Positions 16,198-25,908 are shown, counted from the stretch's first letter. The stretch is 62,436 nucleotides of DNA from an uncultured Clostridia bacterium (GCA_945876435.1 CAMCOD010000009.1:1-62436); one strand, 5' to 3'. Program-made: numbers and translations. Notes: generated by a model not told the origin, from the letters alone.

Positions 16198-17556
16198 TTA
16201 TAAGCCGGGATCCTGCGGATTTGTACCGGTAGAAGGCTTATATTCCTGTTCCTGCGGCTCTGTCTCCGGGGCAGGAGAATGGTCCTCTGTTTCCGAAGGT
16301 GTTGTTTCTTCCGCGTCCGGCTTCTGCTCCTCCTGGATCTCCCAGTCCTCCGGTTCTTCCTCTTTTCCGTTGGATTCAGGAACAATATGTGACTGTGTCT
16401 GACGGTCCTCCGATCTGACCTGATCCATCCGGATGATCTCCGCATTGGTGATCGCAAAGACGCCTTTGCCGATGGGCTGCAGGTCATACAGATATTCGGA
16501 CTCCTCCTCTACCAAATGCTCACCGCTGAGCAGATCGATCTGATAGTAATGATTTCCCGCAAGGATATAAGCATTGTTTTCGTCGGCTTTCAGGGTATGA
16601 ATATTTCCCTGAACTTCACTGCTGCTTTGACGGTTCATCTCTCCGTTCAGCGCCACAAGCTCATAACCGCCGTCCTGCCGGTAATCGCCCAGCAGAAGAA
16701 CCGTTGACTGCGTCGTATTGGAAAAGGCCGCCAAAGGCTTCGACTTATAATCATACTCGCCCATCAGCTTTCCCTTGTCCGAGATCAAAAACGCACCCTG
16801 ATCGGTAATCCCCCGGATCTGCGTCTCTCCTACGAAGACCAGAGAGCAAATCAGCGCATCGTCAAAGGTTCTGGTATCCACAAGCTGACCGTTGTTGTAA
16901 AGCAACAACTGGGATTTGATGGTGCCGTCCTCGGTGTACAGCCCACAGACAGCCAGGCGGCTGCCGCTGGGAGACAGGGCAATAACAGAAACAATCTTGT
17001 CTGAGTAGTTCCAACTGTACTGGGGCGCATTATTTTTATCATAAACCGTCACCTGAGACAGGTAATCCTCACTTCTGGTGGCAAGGGCGAAGCTGCCTTT
17101 GGCAGAAACGGCCCCTGTGTAGAGGACATAATCCGTCTGGCTGTCCACGAGAGGAACATTTTTCTGGTACAGAGCATAGGATTTTGCTCCCTGGTCGAAA
17201 ATCAGCAGCATATTCTCCCGGATACGGATCTGAGGATCCGCCATCTGATGCTTCACACTGAAGGTCTTGCTGCCATTGGCATTGTACATCATCAGATCCG
17301 TGTCATTTGTAATGCAAAGCAGATCGCCCAGATCATACATTCCCTTGGATTTTCCCCCGGGAGCCTCCACCGGATAGCCCGGACCGGACTGGAACAGATC
17401 AAAGAAAGAATCCAATCCATAGCTGTCCCGGCTGCTGAACAGGAAGGTAAGTATAAAGGTCAGAAGCAGAATAACCGCAATCAGCACAAGACCTTTTCGG
17501 GTTCTTTTTTTATTTCTCTTCTGGCGAACCTCGCTCAGATTGGTGATCTCGGCCAT
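16198..17556 (-). CDS. Membrane-anchored DUF5711-like protein with predicted beta-propeller
   Basis: A 452-residue protein. A basic N-terminus is followed by one membrane helix at about 23-41, so most of the chain is outside the membrane. The middle (about 70-390) consists of repeating beta strands in blocks of about 40 residues (for example ALSPSGSRLAVCGLYT), as in WD40-like propellers. The last 60 residues are rich in Glu, Pro and Thr and probably disordered. I recognise it as DUF5711-like; no function is known. It sits between truA and the CvpA-like gene. Confidence 0.72.
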   Translation of the reverse strand: MAEITNLSEVRQKRNKKRTRKGLVLIAVILLLTFILTFLFSSRDSYGLDSFFDLFQSGPGYPVEAPGGKSKGMYDLGDLLCITNDTDLMMYNANGSKTFSVKHQMADPQIRIRENMLLIFDQGAKSYALYQKNVPLVDSQTDYVLYTGAVSAKGSFALATRSEDYLSQVTVYDKNNAPQYSWNYSDKIVSVIALSPSGSRLAVCGLYTEDGTIKSQLLLYNNGQLVDTRTFDDALICSLVFVGETQIRGITDQGAFLISDKGKLMGEYDYKSKPLAAFSNTTQSTVLLLGDYRQDGGYELVALNGEMNRQSSSEVQGNIHTLKADENNAYILAGNHYYQIDLLSGEHLVEEESEYLYDLQPIGKGVFAITNAEIIRMDQVRSEDRQTQSHIVPESNGKEEEPEDWEIQEEQKPDAEETTPSETEDHSPAPETEPQEQEYKPSTGTNPQDPGL

Positions 17557-17574
17557 TTTTCCGCCTCCTCTGGT

Positions 17575-18330
17575 TTATAAAATCAAATCAGTTTCGTTGT
17601 AAAATACCTTTGTCAGGTAAAGGCCCCAGGCTGGGGCTGTAGCACCGGCAGCAGAACGATTTTTTGCCGCCAGAATGGCCGGGATGGAGCTTTCCGGAAT
17701 TGTTCCGGAAGCAATTCCTAACAAAGTCCCAACCATGATCCGCACCATGTTGTACAGAAAACCGTTCCCTTCCACATAGAAGGTCACTAGCTCCCCCTGC
17801 CGGTACAATCCACAGTCATATACTTCCCGCACCATGTCCTGAACCGAACTTTTCGCCGCGCAGAAGGAAGAGAAATCGTGCTCACCGATAAAGTCTTTCG
17901 CCTCCCGATCAAGCTTCTCCACATCCAGCGGATACGGATGCTCCAACACGGCTTTATAATGAAACGGGTCCTTGTTTAAAGCATTGTGGATCCGGTATTC
18001 ATAGCGCTTTCCCCGGCAGTTATAGCGGGCATGAAAGCTCTCCGGCACCTCACGGCAGCTTTTTACCGCCACATCCGGCGGCAGCTTCACATTCAGCGCT
18101 TTCACCAGGTTTTCACAGGGGATCCTGCACTCCGTTTTCACGCTGACACAGAACATTTCCGCGTGAACGCCGCTGTCTGTGCGGGAACAGCCCTTGATGT
18201 CATCCCGGCTGCCCATAACGCTTTCCATAGCGTCCTGCAAAACCTGGGCTACCGTAACAGCGTTGTTTTGCACCTGGAAGCCATGAAAACGGGTACCCAA
18301 ATAAGCAATTGTCAGTAAAAGATTACGCAT
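17575..18330 (-). CDS. truA: tRNA pseudouridine(38-40) synthase
   Basis: TruA converts uridines 38-40 of the tRNA anticodon arm to pseudouridine. The 251-residue protein has the catalytic motif CSRTDSGVHAE with the essential Asp at residue 52, and the conserved FHARYNCRGKRYEYRI segment. The start is the ATG of MRNLLLTIAYLG; a TTG four codons earlier abuts the ecfT stop but has no better ribosome binding site. It follows ecfT directly, as in many Firmicutes, but the usual downstream rplM-rpsI pair is absent. Confidence 0.96.
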   Translation of the reverse strand: MRNLLLTIAYLGTRFHGFQVQNNAVTVAQVLQDAMESVMGSRDDIKGCSRTDSGVHAEMFCVSVKTECRIPCENLVKALNVKLPPDVAVKSCREVPESFHARYNCRGKRYEYRIHNALNKDPFHYKAVLEHPYPLDVEKLDREAKDFIGEHDFSSFCAAKSSVQDMVREVYDCGLYRQGELVTFYVEGNGFLYNMVRIMVGTLLGIASGTIPESSIPAILAAKNRSAAGATAPAWGLYLTKVFYNETDLIL

Positions 18331-18342
18331 AGATGCACCCAA

Positions 18343-19146
18343 TCATGCCAGAATCCGGTTCAGCAGAAGAACGGCTGCAATGGAGACCAGCATTATACAC
18401 AGAGCGATCCAGTCCCGATGGCTGTAGTGAAGCTGTTTCATACGGGTTCTCCCGTCTCCGCCCCGGTAGCAGCGGCACTCCATGGCCATTGCCAGCTCAT
18501 CCGCTCTTCGGAAGGAGGAAACAAACAGAGGAACCAGAATCGGCACCAAAGCCTTAGCCCGCTGCATCAGTCCGCCGCTTTCCATGTCAGCGCCCCGGGC
18601 CTTCTGCGCGTTCATGATCTTATCCGTTTCCTCGATCAAGGTGGGGATAAAACGCAGCGCAATGGTCATCATCATAGACAGCTCATGCACCGGAACCTTC
18701 ACCTTTTTCAGAGGATTCAGCAAAATCTCAATGGCATCGGTCAGCTCGATCGGTGAAGTGGTGTAGGTCAGCAGTGAACTGCCCGCAATCAGGCAGAGAA
18801 TGCGCACAGACATAAGAATAGCCAGCATCAAACCCTGACGGGTAATTTCAATAAAGCCAAATTGAAACAGAGGGTCACCGCTGACGAAGAAAATATTCAG
18901 CACCGAAGTAAAAATAATGATCGGGACCACCGGTTTCAGGCTTTTGGTGATCATTTTCATGGGGATTCCAGACACCCGGTACATCAAAACCAGCATCGCG
19001 ATGCCGACGATCAGGCTCAGCGGATGGCTGGCAACAAAAAGCATCACAATGTACAGCAAGGTGGCAATGATTTTCATTCTGGGGTCCATTTTATGGATGG
19101 GAGACTGGCCCGGGAAGTATTGTCCTATGGTAATATCTCTAAGCAC
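18343..19146 (-). CDS. ecfT: Energy-coupling factor transporter transmembrane protein
   Basis: EcfT is the membrane scaffold of ECF vitamin and metal importers; it links EcfA1/EcfA2 to exchangeable substrate-binding S components. The 267-residue protein has about five or six hydrophobic helices and the coupling-helix ARG motif in NAQKARGADMESGG. It starts with GTG behind AGGAGGGGAGG, overlapping the end of ecfA2 by 8 bp, so translation is coupled. No S component lies in the window, consistent with a shared module serving several unlinked S proteins. Confidence 0.94.
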   Translation of the reverse strand: MLRDITIGQYFPGQSPIHKMDPRMKIIATLLYIVMLFVASHPLSLIVGIAMLVLMYRVSGIPMKMITKSLKPVVPIIIFTSVLNIFFVSGDPLFQFGFIEITRQGLMLAILMSVRILCLIAGSSLLTYTTSPIELTDAIEILLNPLKKVKVPVHELSMMMTIALRFIPTLIEETDKIMNAQKARGADMESGGLMQRAKALVPILVPLFVSSFRRADELAMAMECRCYRGGDGRTRMKQLHYSHRDWIALCIMLVSIAAVLLLNRILA

Positions 19147-20008
19147 GAACCTCCCCTCCTTTCTCCAGCAGACGGATCATCTCTTTTTTGGCTGCTTCAA
19201 TGGTGTACACATTGGAGTTGACCGGATAGCCCCGTTTTTTCAGCTCCATAAACACCTGCGTAATCTGCGGAACGGCAAGCCCGATTTGAGAAAGCTCTCC
19301 GGCACGGGCAAACACATTTTCCACACTGTCATAGAGAAACACTTTTGAGCGGTTCATGACCAGAACCTTCTGGGCAAATTTCGCTACGTCCTCCATGCTG
19401 TGGGATACGATCAAAACCGTGTTTTTCTCTTCCTGATGATATTCTTTGATCTGGCCGAGAATACGATCCCGTCCTTTGGGATCCAAGCCTGCCGTAGGCT
19501 CGTCCAAAATCAGCACTTTGGGTTTCATAGCCAAAACACCGGCAATGGCTACCCGGCGTTTCTGCCCACCGGACAGTTCAAAGGGGGATTTCATCAGCTG
19601 TTCTTCGCTCAGACTGACAAAAGCAGCTGCTTCCCGAACCCGCCGGTCGATCTCCCCTTCGTCAAGGCCCATATTTTTAGGGCCAAAAGCGATATCTTTG
19701 TAACAGGTTTCCTCAAACAGTTGGTATTCCGGGTACTGGAACACCAGCCCGACTTTAAAACGAATATCCCGAAGCTTACTTTTGTCCGCCCACATATCCT
19801 CTCCGTCGATGTAAATTTTGCCGGAGGTAGGCTGAAGCAAACCGTTAAAGTGCTGGATCAGGGTACTTTTGCCGGAGCCGGTGTGTCCGATCACTCCGAT
19901 CATCTGTCCCTCTTCGATTTCAATGCTAATATTATCGATCGCCGTCTTTACAAAAGGAGTCCCTTCAGAATAGACGTGGCTCAGGTTTTCTGTTTTAATA
20001 ACAGCCAT
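19139..20008 (-). CDS. ecfA2: Energy-coupling factor transporter ATPase EcfA2
   Basis: This 289-residue ATPase has Walker A GHTGSGKST, signature LSGGQKRRVAIAG, Walker B ILDEPTAGLD and a switch histidine in LIVSHSMED. The pattern of start (MAVIKTENLSHVYSEGTPF) and position next to ecfT fit EcfA2. It forms the ATP-hydrolysing heterodimer with EcfA1 at the cytoplasmic face. A good ribosome binding site (AAAGGAAATGG) precedes the ATG. Confidence 0.93.
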   Translation of the reverse strand: MAVIKTENLSHVYSEGTPFVKTAIDNISIEIEEGQMIGVIGHTGSGKSTLIQHFNGLLQPTSGKIYIDGEDMWADKSKLRDIRFKVGLVFQYPEYQLFEETCYKDIAFGPKNMGLDEGEIDRRVREAAAFVSLSEEQLMKSPFELSGGQKRRVAIAGVLAMKPKVLILDEPTAGLDPKGRDRILGQIKEYHQEEKNTVLIVSHSMEDVAKFAQKVLVMNRSKVFLYDSVENVFARAGELSQIGLAVPQITQVFMELKKRGYPVNSNVYTIEAAKKEMIRLLEKGGEVRA

Positions 20009-20034
20009 ATTTGGACCATTTCCTTTCTTTGGGC

Positions 20035-20928
20035 TTACTTTTTCCCGCCTAATTTGGCTGCCTTCCGTTTGGCAGCATATGTGCGCTCGATCAGCTTCTG
20101 CAGCTCATCGGCACAATCCCGCACAGAAAGCACCTCCGTCGGCATGGTATAGCCGGCTTTATTCAGTTCATAACAGATCTCCGTTGCCTGCGGCACATCA
20201 AGCCCTACACTTTTCAGCATTTTCACATGAGAAAAGACCTCTTTTGGAGTAGAATCCAAAAGCACCGCGCCGGAATCCATAACCACCACCCGGTCACACT
20301 GGGCAGCCTCATCCATATAGTGGGTGATCAAAACAATGGTGATCCCATAATTTCGGTTCAGATCCAAAATGGTGCGCATAACTTCACAGCGACCCTGCGG
20401 GTCCAGCATTGCGGTAGGCTCGTCCAAAACAATGCAACGGGGACGCATGGCAATAATGCCGGCAATGGCCACCCGCTGTTTCTGTCCGCCGGACAGGCGG
20501 TGAGGCGCATGGGTCTTATACTCACTGATCCCCACACTCTCCAAAGCCTGATCCACCCGGCGGCGGATCTCCGAAGGCTCCACGCCCATATTCTCAAGCC
20601 CAAAGGCTACATCTTCTTCCACAACGGTAGCAACGATCTGGTTATCCGGATTCTGAAAGACCATACCAACTTCCTGTCGGATATCATACAGCTTATCATT
20701 ATCCTGGGTATCCATCCCGTCTACGGTAAGCTGTCCCTCATCCGGCAGCAAAATAGCGTTAAAATGCTTGGCCAGCGTGCTTTTGCCGGAACCATTGTGG
20801 CCCAATATGGCTACCAATTCCCCCTGACCAATGGTAAAATCAAGATTCTCGAATACACGGATGGGATTTGGATCATCCTCCATGGCATAGCTGAAGCTGA
20901 TGCCGCGGGCTTCGATAAAGTCGTTCAT
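20035..20928 (-). CDS. ecfA1: Energy-coupling factor transporter ATPase EcfA1
   Basis: A 297-residue ATPase, first gene of ecfA1-ecfA2-ecfT. It shows Walker A GHNGSGKST, Q-loop VFQNPDNQ, signature LSGGQKQRVAIAG, Walker B VLDEPTAMLD and the switch histidine in LITHYMDEA. With EcfA2 it powers ECF importers. The C-terminus ends in a basic segment. The ATG lies 13 nt after AAAGGTGG, a rather long spacing. Confidence 0.93.
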   Translation of the reverse strand: MNDFIEARGISFSYAMEDDPNPIRVFENLDFTIGQGELVAILGHNGSGKSTLAKHFNAILLPDEGQLTVDGMDTQDNDKLYDIRQEVGMVFQNPDNQIVATVVEEDVAFGLENMGVEPSEIRRRVDQALESVGISEYKTHAPHRLSGGQKQRVAIAGIIAMRPRCIVLDEPTAMLDPQGRCEVMRTILDLNRNYGITIVLITHYMDEAAQCDRVVVMDSGAVLLDSTPKEVFSHVKMLKSVGLDVPQATEICYELNKAGYTMPTEVLSVRDCADELQKLIERTYAAKRKAAKLGGKK

Positions 20929-21225
20929 AGGTTTGGGAAAACCACCTTTCCTTCAATTCTGTTCCTTGCAGAATGGGCACTCTTGCCCGTCTCCCTGTCA
21001 CAAACCGGAGAAACGCGCAGCAGTACCCCTCAGAAACCGGGCAGAACAATCCCGCCCGGTTTCTCAGATACAAAGTATACAGGAAATATGCAAAGAATAA
21101 AATAGATAGTTTTTGAATTTTCACCAGACAGGCTGTTTCCGCTCGCGGAATGCCGCCAAAAGCACGGCAGCAAGCATTACAGGTTTGCTCTGGTGCCGCA
21201 AAAGCGGTTTTTGGTTCGAAAGCCG
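20929..21225. other. Intergenic leader of the ecf operon with a strong hairpin
   Basis: About 300 bp without a credible gene. On the minus strand a possible -10 (TATACT, 21079-21074) lies about 150 bp before ecfA1 with a weak -35. Just downstream, AGAAACCGGGC and GCCCGGTTTCT form an 11-bp stem around an 11-nt loop (about 21032-21064). No T tract follows in either direction, so it is more likely a leader structure or transcript-end stabiliser than an intrinsic terminator. I recognise no riboswitch class. Confidence 0.5.
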
Positions 21226-22086
21226 TTACTCTTCCCACATAGCGGTGCTGCCGCAGGGAAGAATAAAGCCACTTTTGCGGACCGGCAAGCCAATTTCAGA
21301 GGAAGACAGCTTTCCTTTATATTTTTTACCCACAGTCACACCCAGAATATATTCCATAACCGATGGGGACAAGCCGGTGGTATAAGAATTCAGCAGGAAG
21401 AACAGCGGTTTGTCGCTGAGCACCTGCGCACACAGATCAACCAGAGGGTAAATCGCTTCTTCCAGCTTCCAGACCTCACCGCCTGGTCCCCGGCCGTAGG
21501 AAGGCGGATCCATTACGATGGCATCATAGCGGTTTCCCCGCCGGATTTCCCGCTCCACAAATTTTTTGCAGTCATCCACGATCCAGCGGATCGGCTTATC
21601 AATCAAGCCGGAGAGCTGGGCGTTTTCTCTGGCCCATGCCACCATACCTTTGGAAGCGTCCACATGGCAAACCTTTGCGCCCGCCTGCGCGCAGGCCAGT
21701 GTGGCCCCGCCGGTGTAAGCAAACAGGTTCAGTACGCTGACAGGGCGGCCGGCAGCACGAATCTTATCCGCCATAAAGTCCCAGTTTACCGCCTGCTCCG
21801 GGAAAAGGCCGGTATGTTTGAAGCCGGTTGGGCTTATTTTAAAGGTCAGTGGGCCGTAAGCGATGGTCCATTGATCCTTCTCCATGGATTTGTTGTCCCA
21901 TTGACCGCCTCCGGAGGAAGAACGCTGATAACGGGCATTCGCCTTTTTCCACTCCGCCCCTTTCGGCGTATTCCAGATAATCTGCGGGTCCGGTCGAGCC
22001 AGAATCACATCGCCCCACCGCTCCAGTTTTTCCCCGGAGGAGGTGTCAATGATTTCGAAATCCTTCCAATTTGTTGCTGCTCTCAT
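21226..22086 (-). CDS. Class I SAM-dependent RNA methyltransferase, RlmI-like
   Basis: A 286-residue methyltransferase with motif I LNLFAYTGGATLACAQAG at about 140, an acidic HVDASKG motif II, and DAIVMDPPSYGRGPGG as motif IV. That is close to the RlmI/RlmK family, which modifies 23S rRNA, but the PUA domain of RlmI is missing. The start is the ATG of MRAATNWKDF, 2 nt after the glmM stop; the frame remains open 53 codons into glmM but that part is antisense to no feature and unlike the family. The target is not determined. Confidence 0.8.
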   Translation of the reverse strand: MRAATNWKDFEIIDTSSGEKLERWGDVILARPDPQIIWNTPKGAEWKKANARYQRSSSGGGQWDNKSMEKDQWTIAYGPLTFKISPTGFKHTGLFPEQAVNWDFMADKIRAAGRPVSVLNLFAYTGGATLACAQAGAKVCHVDASKGMVAWARENAQLSGLIDKPIRWIVDDCKKFVEREIRRGNRYDAIVMDPPSYGRGPGGEVWKLEEAIYPLVDLCAQVLSDKPLFFLLNSYTTGLSPSVMEYILGVTVGKKYKGKLSSSEIGLPVRKSGFILPCGSTAMWEE

Positions 22087-22088
22087 TT

Positions 22089-23444
22089 TTAGTAGGCCAA
22101 CCTTTCCTGAATCGTTTGCGCAATGGCAGTCGCTGCCTGCTGGATCAGCGCCTGATCCTTGCCTTCGACCATAACGCGGATCAAAGGCTCCGTACCGGAG
22201 GGACGCAGCAGGATTCTGCCCTCTTCGCCCAGATTCGCTTCCCATTTTTTCAGTTCCTTCTGAACACCTTCATCCACCTGAAGCTGTTTTTTCATTTCTT
22301 TATCGGCGCGGACATTGATCAAAACCTGCGGATAAACCTCCATAATAGACGCAGCGTCGCTGAGGCTCTTACCGCTTTCCTTCAACAGTTTCAGCAGCTG
22401 TACCGCGGTCAACTGGCCGTCACCTGTGGTCATATACTGACGGAAGATAATATGTCCGCTTTGTTCACCGCCAATGCCATAGCCCTTTTCCCGCATCCGT
22501 TCCAGCACATAGCGGTCGCCCACCTTGGTGATCTCCGCCTTGATGCCGTTTTCCTTGCAGAAGCGGAAGAAGCCCATGTTGCTCATCACGGTAACAACAG
22601 CGCAATCCTCCGGCAAAACTCCTTTTTCTCTCATGTAGAGGGAGAACATGGCGATCAACTGGTCGCCATCCACCAATTTGCCCTGATGATCCACCGCCAG
22701 ACAGCGGTCTGCGTCGCCATCAAAGGCAACCCCCAGGTCAAAGCCCTGCTTCACCACCTTTTTGCCCAATTCCTCAATATGGGTAGAGCCACAATGGTCA
22801 TTAATATTGATGCCGTCAGGCTGATCGTTGATCACAGTCACATCAGCACCCAGTTTGCCGAAGATTTTAGCCGCTGTTCTGGTAGCAGAACCGTTGGCGC
22901 AGTCCACCAAAACCCGGATCCCGCTCAGATTTTCCTCACAGGTTCCTGCAATATGGTTGATATAACGATCAATCGCGTCAAAGTCCTCCCGGATCGTCCC
23001 TAACTGATCGTTCCATTTAATATCATAGGGCAGGACCTGATCCAACACAATTTCTTCAATGGCAAATTCCTCCTCGTCCGTCAGCTTAAAACCGTCGGAG
23101 CCGAAAACTTTTATGCCGTTGAACTCATAGGAATTGTGAGAAGCGGAAAGCATAATAGCACCATCCGCGCCCATTTCTTTTACCAGATAGGCTACTGCTG
23201 GTGTAGGAACAACACCCAAAACCGTAACATTGGCCCCAACAGAACACAAACCAGCGGAAATCGACCCAATCAGCATATGGCGGGAGATCCGGGTGTCACT
23301 GCCCACAAGAAATACAGGATGTTCTTTATGTGTTTTTTGTGCCACCACCATCGCTGCCGCTCTGGCAATGTCCATAGCCAATGTACAGCTGATCTCCGTG
23401 TTTGCTACGCCCCTTGCACCATCGGTGCCGAAAATTCTTCCCAT
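22089..23444 (-). CDS. glmM: Phosphoglucosamine mutase
   Basis: GlmM interconverts glucosamine-6-phosphate and glucosamine-1-phosphate on the way to UDP-N-acetylglucosamine, feeding the peptidoglycan genes elsewhere in the window. The 451-residue protein has the active-site LSASHN motif with the phosphorylated serine at 102, the metal-binding DGDADR motif and the C-terminal phosphate-binding RPSGTEPLIRVM. It starts with ATG behind CAGGAATT and is followed directly by the methyltransferase gene. Confidence 0.97.
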   Translation of the reverse strand: MGRIFGTDGARGVANTEISCTLAMDIARAAAMVVAQKTHKEHPVFLVGSDTRISRHMLIGSISAGLCSVGANVTVLGVVPTPAVAYLVKEMGADGAIMLSASHNSYEFNGIKVFGSDGFKLTDEEEFAIEEIVLDQVLPYDIKWNDQLGTIREDFDAIDRYINHIAGTCEENLSGIRVLVDCANGSATRTAAKIFGKLGADVTVINDQPDGININDHCGSTHIEELGKKVVKQGFDLGVAFDGDADRCLAVDHQGKLVDGDQLIAMFSLYMREKGVLPEDCAVVTVMSNMGFFRFCKENGIKAEITKVGDRYVLERMREKGYGIGGEQSGHIIFRQYMTTGDGQLTAVQLLKLLKESGKSLSDAASIMEVYPQVLINVRADKEMKKQLQVDEGVQKELKKWEANLGEEGRILLRPSGTEPLIRVMVEGKDQALIQQAATAIAQTIQERLAY

Positions 23445-23519
23445 GGTAATTCCTGCCTTTCCAAATCAATTTACTCTTTTACTCTTCTATTTTTATGCAG
23501 ACGATCTGCACAAATTTCC

Positions 23520-24599
23520 CTACAAATCCGACAAGCGAAGCTGTTCTCCGCCTTCCATGCTGTTCATTTCCTTTGGGCGCTTCATCCCCAGATGATCATA
23601 GGCCATCGCGGTAACACAGCGGCCTCTTGGTGTCCGAATCAGAAAGCCCAGCTGCATCAAATACGGTTCGCACACATCCTCTATGGTGACGGTTTCCTCC
23701 CCTACAGCGGCTGCCAGCGTTTCCACCCCCACCGGTCCTCCGTTGTAATTGCGTATAATGGTCTGCAAAATCCGCCTGTCATTGGAATCCAAGCCCAAAC
23801 GGTCGATTTCCATCCGTTCCAAAGCCAAATTGACGATATCAGCGGTGATAACGCCGTCTCCCATAACCAGAGCAAAATCTCTGGCCCGTTTGAGCAGGCG
23901 GTTGGCGATTCGAGGCGTACCCCGGCTCCGTCTTGCCAGCTCCAGCGCTCCCCCTTCTTCACAATCCACCTCTAAAATCTTTGCGCTGCGGCGGATGATT
24001 TGCCCCAATTCCTCCGGATTATACAGTTCCAGCCGCAGGATCATGCCAAAACGATCTCTTAACGGGGACGTCATCTGACCAGCGCGGGTAGTGGCGCCAA
24101 TGAGGGTAAATTTCGGCAGATCAATGCGGATTGAGCGGGCAGAGGGACCTTTTCCGATGATAATATCCAAAGCATAATCCTCCATAGCCGGATAGAGGAT
24201 CTCTTCCACCGCTCTGGACAGGCGGTGGATCTCATCAATGAAAAGAATGTCCCCCGGCGCCAGATTGGTCAGCAGTGCCGCCAGATCCCCCGGTTTCTCA
24301 ATGGCCGGACCGGAGGTGATGCGCAGATTTACGCCCATTTCGTTGGCAACAATACCGGCTAATGTCGTTTTGCCCAGTCCCGGAGGGCCATAGAGCAGCA
24401 CATGATCCAGCGCTTCGCCCCGCATTTTTGCCGATTTCATATAGATCGCCAGATTTTCCTTAACCTTCTCCTGTCCCACATATTCCGCCAGAGTTTTGGG
24501 CCGCAGAGAGCCTTCCACATCGGAATCCACCGGCGTATATTCCGGAGTGACCATCCGGTTTTCAAAATCCAGTTCTTTTTCTTCCAGCATCGGTCCCAT
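23520..24599 (-). CDS. ruvB: Holliday junction branch migration ATPase RuvB
   Basis: RuvB hexamers pump DNA through RuvA-bound Holliday junctions. The 359-residue protein has Walker [10 protein letters not shown] near residue 70, Walker B DEIHRL, sensor I in GATTRAG and the arginine finger region, and ends in a winged helix ([20 protein letters not shown]). The first ATG lies close behind GGGAGG; a second ATG three codons in is also possible. It is the last gene of ruvC-ruvA-ruvB. Confidence 0.97.
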   Translation of the reverse strand: MGPMLEEKELDFENRMVTPEYTPVDSDVEGSLRPKTLAEYVGQEKVKENLAIYMKSAKMRGEALDHVLLYGPPGLGKTTLAGIVANEMGVNLRITSGPAIEKPGDLAALLTNLAPGDILFIDEIHRLSRAVEEILYPAMEDYALDIIIGKGPSARSIRIDLPKFTLIGATTRAGQMTSPLRDRFGMILRLELYNPEELGQIIRRSAKILEVDCEEGGALELARRSRGTPRIANRLLKRARDFALVMGDGVITADIVNLALERMEIDRLGLDSNDRRILQTIIRNYNGGPVGVETLAAAVGEETVTIEDVCEPYLMQLGFLIRTPRGRCVTAMAYDHLGMKRPKEMNSMEGGEQLRLSDL

Positions 24600-24624
24600 T
24601 TTCCTCCCTTTTCACATTCTTCCC

Positions 24625-25236
24625 TTACCAGCGTCCGCCGGACAGCTTCTTCAGACCCTGCTTAATAATTGTATCCACTGATTCCTCATCGCTGCAGCCG
24701 GCAATCGCCTGAGCAGCCTCACTCTGGGAGTATCCCAGCGCCAGCAAAGCCGCGATTGCCTCACTGATTGAGCCGCCGCTGACGCTGTGGCTGGCAGTAT
24801 CCGCAATGGTTTGCGCCTCAGACGAGAAACCTGCGGTCTTCATCTTGTCCTTCAGCTCCAGCACCAGCCTCTGGGCCGTTTTCGGGCCGATACCGGGTGC
24901 TTTGGTCAGACTTTTATGGTCCCCGGAAATCACACAAAGAGCCACTTGATCCGGGGTCATCAGGGATAAAATCGCCAAACCGCCCTTTGGTCCCACACCG
25001 GAAACGGAGGTAAGAAGCTGAAAACAGTTCTTTTCTGCCAATGTGGAAAAGCCAAACAGGGTTACACCGTCCTCCTTCACCTGAAGCACGGTGTAAAGCA
25101 GCACCTCATTTCCTAAGGAAGGAAGTTGATTCAGGGTGGAAAGCGTTGTAAAACAGTGATAACCCACGCCGCCGCAGTCAACGACAGCCTCATTGGTGGA
25201 GGTATAGATCAGTTTTCCTCGTACACTGTAAATCAT
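24625..25236 (-). CDS. ruvA: Holliday junction branch migration protein RuvA
   Basis: RuvA binds four-way DNA junctions and loads RuvB. The 203-residue protein shows the N-terminal OB fold (MIYSVRGKLIYT...), tandem helix-hairpin-helix segments (VSGVGPKGG and APGIGPKTAQRLV), a flexible linker, and the C-terminal RuvB-contacting three-helix domain (EAIAALLALGYSQSEAAQAI). The start is the ATG after AAGGAAAG; the frame open further upstream runs into ruvC. Confidence 0.97.
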   Translation of the reverse strand: MIYSVRGKLIYTSTNEAVVDCGGVGYHCFTTLSTLNQLPSLGNEVLLYTVLQVKEDGVTLFGFSTLAEKNCFQLLTSVSGVGPKGGLAILSLMTPDQVALCVISGDHKSLTKAPGIGPKTAQRLVLELKDKMKTAGFSSEAQTIADTASHSVSGGSISEAIAALLALGYSQSEAAQAIAGCSDEESVDTIIKQGLKKLSGGRW

Positions 25237-25256
25237 ATTATTTCTTTCCTTTCCCC

Positions 25257-25775
25257 TTACTGCTGCAGCAGCTTGTATTTTTCCAGAATCCGATTCTGCA
25301 GGGAGGAGCCGGAGCAGTGGGCGTGGCACACCGCCAGCGCCAGCGCGTCCGCTGTATCATCAGGCTTGGGCACTTCCCGCAGCTTCAGCAGCATACGGGT
25401 CATCTCCATGACCTGCTTTTTCTCCGCCTTACCATAGCCCACCACCGCCTGCTTCACCTGCGGCGGCGTATATTCATAGACACTTATCCCGGAAAGAGCT
25501 GCTGCCAGCAGGATCACTCCTCTGGCCTGTGCCACATCAATACCGGTGGTCTTATTGTTCGTAAAGAACAGTTTTTCGATGGACAGCGCCTCCGGTTTAT
25601 ACTTACCGATGACTACGCACATGTCCTTATAGATCATCTCCAGACGTTTTTCAAAGGACAGACCGGCCGGCGTCGTGATGGCGCCGTAGCCTTTTACCTG
25701 AAACTGTCCATGCTGATAATCCAATACGCCCCAGCCCACGATGGCATAGCCGGGGTCGATCCCTAAAATCGTCAC
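25257..25775 (-). CDS. ruvC: Crossover junction endodeoxyribonuclease RuvC
   Basis: RuvC cuts Holliday junctions symmetrically. The protein has 172 residues, the usual length. It begins at GTG, chosen because GAGGTG lies 6 nt upstream and because it places the catalytic Asp7 in TILGIDPG; the frame open 39 codons further upstream is unlike RuvC. Further acidic active-site residues are visible in LSIEKLFF and in the DTADALALA motif near the C-terminus. First gene of ruvC-ruvA-ruvB. Confidence 0.96.
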   Translation of the reverse strand: MTILGIDPGYAIVGWGVLDYQHGQFQVKGYGAITTPAGLSFEKRLEMIYKDMCVVIGKYKPEALSIEKLFFTNNKTTGIDVAQARGVILLAAALSGISVYEYTPPQVKQAVVGYGKAEKKQVMEMTRMLLKLREVPKPDDTADALALAVCHAHCSGSSLQNRILEKYKLLQQ

Positions 25776-25879
25776 GATTTGCACCTCGCTGCTGTGGGAA
25801 AAAGAAAAAAGCGCACAACCCACATGATAATTGATTATAACACATACCGCCTTTTGAAACAAGAAAAACAGCGGATTTC

Positions 25880-25908
25880 TTGCATGCGCCAACGGCTTGT
25901 ATTATAAT
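25880..25908 (+). promoter_or_regulatory. Promoter of the serine hydrolase gene
   Basis: TTGCAT (25880-25885), a 17-bp spacer and a perfect TATAAT (25903-25908). Transcription would begin near 25915, which excludes the earlier in-frame ATG codons as starts of the downstream gene. Confidence 0.85.
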
